NCBI GenBank assembly: GCA_003542415.1
Contig: DPKR01000058.1
Span: forward strand, 1-6,800
Length of the DNA stretch: 6,800 bases
Reading direction: 5' to 3'
DNA from: Alphaproteobacteria bacterium
Lineage (GTDB): Bacteria; Pseudomonadota; Alphaproteobacteria; RF32; CAG-239
This document shows positions 5,053 to 6,800 of this stretch, piece after piece; within the stretch, counting starts at the first letter, position 1; every line of letters begins with the position of its first letter. The notes beneath the pieces were generated by a model, which was not told the DNA's origin, ran no database searches, and worked only from the letters and a program-made list of their open reading frames with translations. Made by a program: the position numbers and the translations under genes.

Positions 5053-5562
5053 TCAAAAATTGAACCCCAAACCTGCTAAAACAGACAGATTTTGATAGTG
5101 ATGCAATGTTTCCGTGTCTTTGTGTGGCAACAAATAAACAGCGCTGACATTGATAAAAAGCAAGTCTGACAATCGAAAATCGACGCCCCCTTCAAAGCGC
5201 ACATGCCATGTTTCAAAATCAAATTTGCTTTTGTCATCTTGCGTGAAAAGCGCACCCCAAGGTTGTCCGCCGACAAGAAGATAGAAAATATGCATATCTC
5301 CACAGGTTAAACCGATTGAAGGCGAAAAAGGAATCGGAGGCGCTTGAACATTGTCAAACGGCGCATACCCGATCTCAACCTGAGCGCGAATAAAGCCGAT
5401 ATCAGCTCGAATATCTGCTGCTGCAACAGGCTGCTTTTCAAGCAGATTATAGCCACCTTTGAAGACAACTTGGCCAAACACATCAAGCCACGTTACATTG
5501 CTTTGTGCAAACATTGCTGCTGAAAACAACAAAGCACACCAAAATAATACAATTTTTTTCAT
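5053..5562 (-). CDS. Predicted small outer-membrane beta-barrel protein, function unknown
   Basis: I do not recognise a named family. The 169-residue product has a typical signal peptide (MKK, hydrophobic core, cleavage near AMFA-Q at 19/20). After it come alternating amphipathic segments typical of beta strands, for example about 44-66, 80-100, 117-131 and 134-146. It ends in LAGLGFNF, and a C-terminal Phe after alternating hydrophobics is the usual BAM-recognition signal of outer-membrane barrels. The size would suit an eight-stranded barrel. Gly and aromatic residues are frequent (GGQPWGALF, FETWHVRFEGG). The ATG at 5562-5560 has no clear Shine-Dalgarno, only AT-rich leader. It appears monocistronic: 71 bases separate it from the upstream gene and a terminator follows. 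A soluble periplasmic beta protein is the alternative. Confidence 0.72.
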   Translation of the reverse strand: MKKIVLFWCALLFSAAMFAQSNVTWLDVFGQVVFKGGYNLLEKQPVAAADIRADIGFIRAQVEIGYAPFDNVQAPPIPFSPSIGLTCGDMHIFYLLVGGQPWGALFTQDDKSKFDFETWHVRFEGGVDFRLSDLLFINVSAVYLLPHKDTETLHHYQNLSVLAGLGFNF

Positions 5563-5587
5563 AGAACATATAATTTATAAAGACATA

Positions 5588-5618
5588 TCTATAATTAAGA
5601 TGTCTTCAGATTTATCAA
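5588..5618 (-). promoter_or_regulatory. Weak candidate promoter with dyad before the beta-barrel gene
   Basis: On the minus strand TTGATA (5618-5613) is followed by TTATAG or TATAGA near 5594-5588, with a longish spacer of 18-19 bases. The -10 region lies inside an inverted repeat AGACAT (5581-5586) / ATGTCT (5600-5605), which could be a repressor site. The region is AT-rich, so chance is a serious alternative. Confidence 0.25.
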
Positions 5619-5633
5619 TTTTTAAAAGATGTG

Positions 5634-6503
5634 TCAAGCTTTTAATGATTTGGCAAAATTCAAAACAGATGAACAAACATCTTTTTGAACTTTTTCAAAA
5701 TTTTGATTAGGCTCAAAAGTTTGTTCATTTGCATAAAGTGCGCGGTTGAGCTCAAGCTGAAGTGTATATATTTTTTTGCGCGGCTCGCAATAGTTAAATG
5801 TTGTATACGCCCCCGAATACGGCACATTTTTCATCACAGCATATCCCTTGCCGACCAAACTCCCGCGCAAAACATCACTCATATATGACGGGCAGCTTTG
5901 AGCAAACAAATCACCCAAACAAATATCTATTTTTGTGTCGTCTTGCATAATAGAACAGATTTTTGACGGCATAGAATGGCAATCAAGCAACATACAAAAG
6001 CCGAATTTTTGAACACATATACTCACAATGGCGCTAAGACGTTTGTGATATACATCATAAATATTTTTGATTCGCTCTTGAACTTCCGCATATGAAATCG
6101 GCTCGGAATAAATCGGCTTTCCTGAGCTGCTGACGCGGTGAACAAGCCCATATCCCGAGCGGCAACGACTGTTTTCAAAAATGATTTTATCTGCCGGATA
6201 GTCATAAAACATTTTTTCATCAAGCTCTATTTTGTCGCGGTTAACATCAATAAAAGCGCGCGCGATGTTCATTTTAATTGTTGCAATACCTTCTTTTTCA
6301 AGCGGAGCAAGCAAAACATCAACGAGCAAATCTTCATTGGCGCGAAGCTCCTCAACAGACAATGAGGAAATCGAAAAAAACTCTTGAGGAAAAACCTTGC
6401 CTGAATGCGGAATGCTCAAAACAAGCGGATATTTCAGTTCGTCTATCGCTTTTTCTTCATAAACATCAAGCTTTTTATAGTCTATTTTAATGCGGGCCGG
6501 CAA
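5634..6503 (-). CDS. N-formylglutamate amidohydrolase family protein
   Basis: Member of the N-formylglutamate amidohydrolase (FGase, PF05013) family of zinc-dependent deformylases/deacylases. HutG-type members cleave N-formyl-L-glutamate to formate and glutamate at the end of histidine degradation. The 289 residues contain, in order: LSIPHSG (29-35), NEDLLVD (56-62), ARAFIDVNRD (81-90), LLDCHSMPS (172-180) and LQLELNR (248-254). The PHSG, DCHS and QxExNR blocks carry the expected metal and substrate residues. No hut gene is nearby, so the substrate is open; other N-acyl amino acids are possible. The start is TTG at 6503-6501, supported by AGAGAGGA 9 bases upstream and an in-frame TAG just beyond; there is no ATG before residue 78. 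Divergent from the tRNA-Val gene. The promoter is not clear; a minus-strand TAAAAT around 6540 is the best -10 I see. Confidence 0.9.
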   Translation of the reverse strand: MPARIKIDYKKLDVYEEKAIDELKYPLVLSIPHSGKVFPQEFFSISSLSVEELRANEDLLVDVLLAPLEKEGIATIKMNIARAFIDVNRDKIELDEKMFYDYPADKIIFENSRCRSGYGLVHRVSSSGKPIYSEPISYAEVQERIKNIYDVYHKRLSAIVSICVQKFGFCMLLDCHSMPSKICSIMQDDTKIDICLGDLFAQSCPSYMSDVLRGSLVGKGYAVMKNVPYSGAYTTFNYCEPRKKIYTLQLELNRALYANEQTFEPNQNFEKVQKDVCSSVLNFAKSLKA

Positions 6504-6597
6504 AATATAAAATCCTCTCTAAAAAAACAATTTGAGGTATTTTAACTCACGAAGTCTTAATCTTTTATAAAAAAATGAGAAAAGCCGTAAAAAAGTC

Positions 6598-6626
6598 TTG
6601 CTATTTAAAAAAGAGTATGTTATTGA
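6598..6626 (+). promoter_or_regulatory. Candidate promoter of the tRNA-Val gene
   Basis: TTGCTA (6598-6603), 17-base spacer, TATTGA (6621-6626), with an extended -10 TG one base upstream (6618-6619). The expected start lies about 5 bases before the mature tRNA 5' end. No GC-rich discriminator is seen, so stringent control is not evident. Confidence 0.45.
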
Positions 6627-6638
6627 AGTTTTACTTTC

Positions 6639-6715
<77 letters not shown>

Positions 6716-6724
6716 ATGAAAAAT

Positions 6725-6748
6725 GCGGCCTTTACGGTCGCTTTTTTT
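6725..6748 (+). terminator. Rho-independent terminator after tRNA-Val
   Basis: Stem GCGGCC (6725-6730) / GGTCGC (6736-6741) with one G-U pair and loop TTTAC, followed by seven T. An A run before the stem means it could also stop transcription arriving from the right on the minus strand. Confidence 0.85.
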
Positions 6749-6800
6749 ATTGGTGAAATAAAACAACTGTCATGCCTCCGAGCATTGTCAAATGCGAGGT
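6747..6800 (-). CDS. Possible C-terminal end of an unidentified gene running in from the right edge
   Basis: On the minus strand the last 17 codons of an open frame (TSHLTMLGGMTVVLFHQ) reach a TAA at 6749-6747, exactly at the tRNA terminator. Convergent genes often share a terminator in this way. The hydrophobic, Gly-containing end looks protein-like but is too short to identify. The competing reading is a plus-strand start at ATG 6772, which has no convincing Shine-Dalgarno. I slightly favour the minus-strand end. Confidence 0.25.
   Translation of the reverse strand, partial: TSHLTMLGGMTVVLFHQ

Noticed and set aside
5581..5605. AGACAT/ATGTCT inverted repeat as a terminator of the FGase gene
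   Set aside because: The stem is only 6 bp and AT-rich and the following sequence is not a clean T run; it is better treated as a possible operator or chance dyad.
6772..6800. Plus-strand gene starting at ATG 6772
   Set aside because: No good Shine-Dalgarno upstream and only ten codons visible; the minus-strand open end is at least as likely.

Overview
The window reads as chromosomal DNA of a low-GC bacterium, most likely an uncultured, host-associated alphaproteobacterium. This assignment is an inference. It rests on the mtaB-ftsY gene pair (adjacent in many alphaproteobacteria), a periplasmic SLT-type protein with the ESxxG / WPW / DVGCMQ pattern familiar from that class, an outer-membrane-type protein with a terminal Phe, and TTAA-N7-TTAAC sites that match the CtrA consensus.

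Left part (1-3403). The last 25 codons of what looks like a dimeric-type glycyl-tRNA synthetase end 3 bases from the convergent end of ftsY (SRP receptor). ftsY is translated immediately after mtaB (tRNA t6A37 methylthiotransferase), which lacks the usual C-terminal TRAM domain. Divergent from mtaB is a pair made of pgpA (phosphatidylglycerophosphatase A) and a membrane protein resembling DUF1189. The 104-bp gap between mtaB and pgpA holds two promoters that appear to share one self-complementary -35 hexamer. A strong bidirectional terminator closes the pgpA pair against the next operon.

Middle (3405-5562). A minus-strand pair encodes a periplasmic lytic-transglycosylase-like protein and, downstream of it, an acyl-ACP thioesterase. 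Their 289-bp upstream region is the most structured noncoding DNA here: a terminator for the preceding gene, six phased A-tracts, then six TTAA sites with symmetric spacing and near-helical period, two of which form CtrA-like boxes. Upstream of that is a gene for a small predicted outer-membrane beta-barrel protein of unknown function.

Right part (5634-6800). An N-formylglutamate amidohydrolase family gene (minus, TTG start) lies divergent to a tRNA-Val(GAC) gene with its own promoter and terminator. The last 50 bases may be the C-terminal end of another minus-strand gene.

The themes are housekeeping: protein targeting, tRNA modification and charging, phospholipid and fatty-acid metabolism, and envelope remodelling. 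No mobile element, CRISPR array or defence system is visible. The items worth a second look are regulatory architecture (the TTAA array with curved DNA and the shared -35) and the TRAM-less MtaB.
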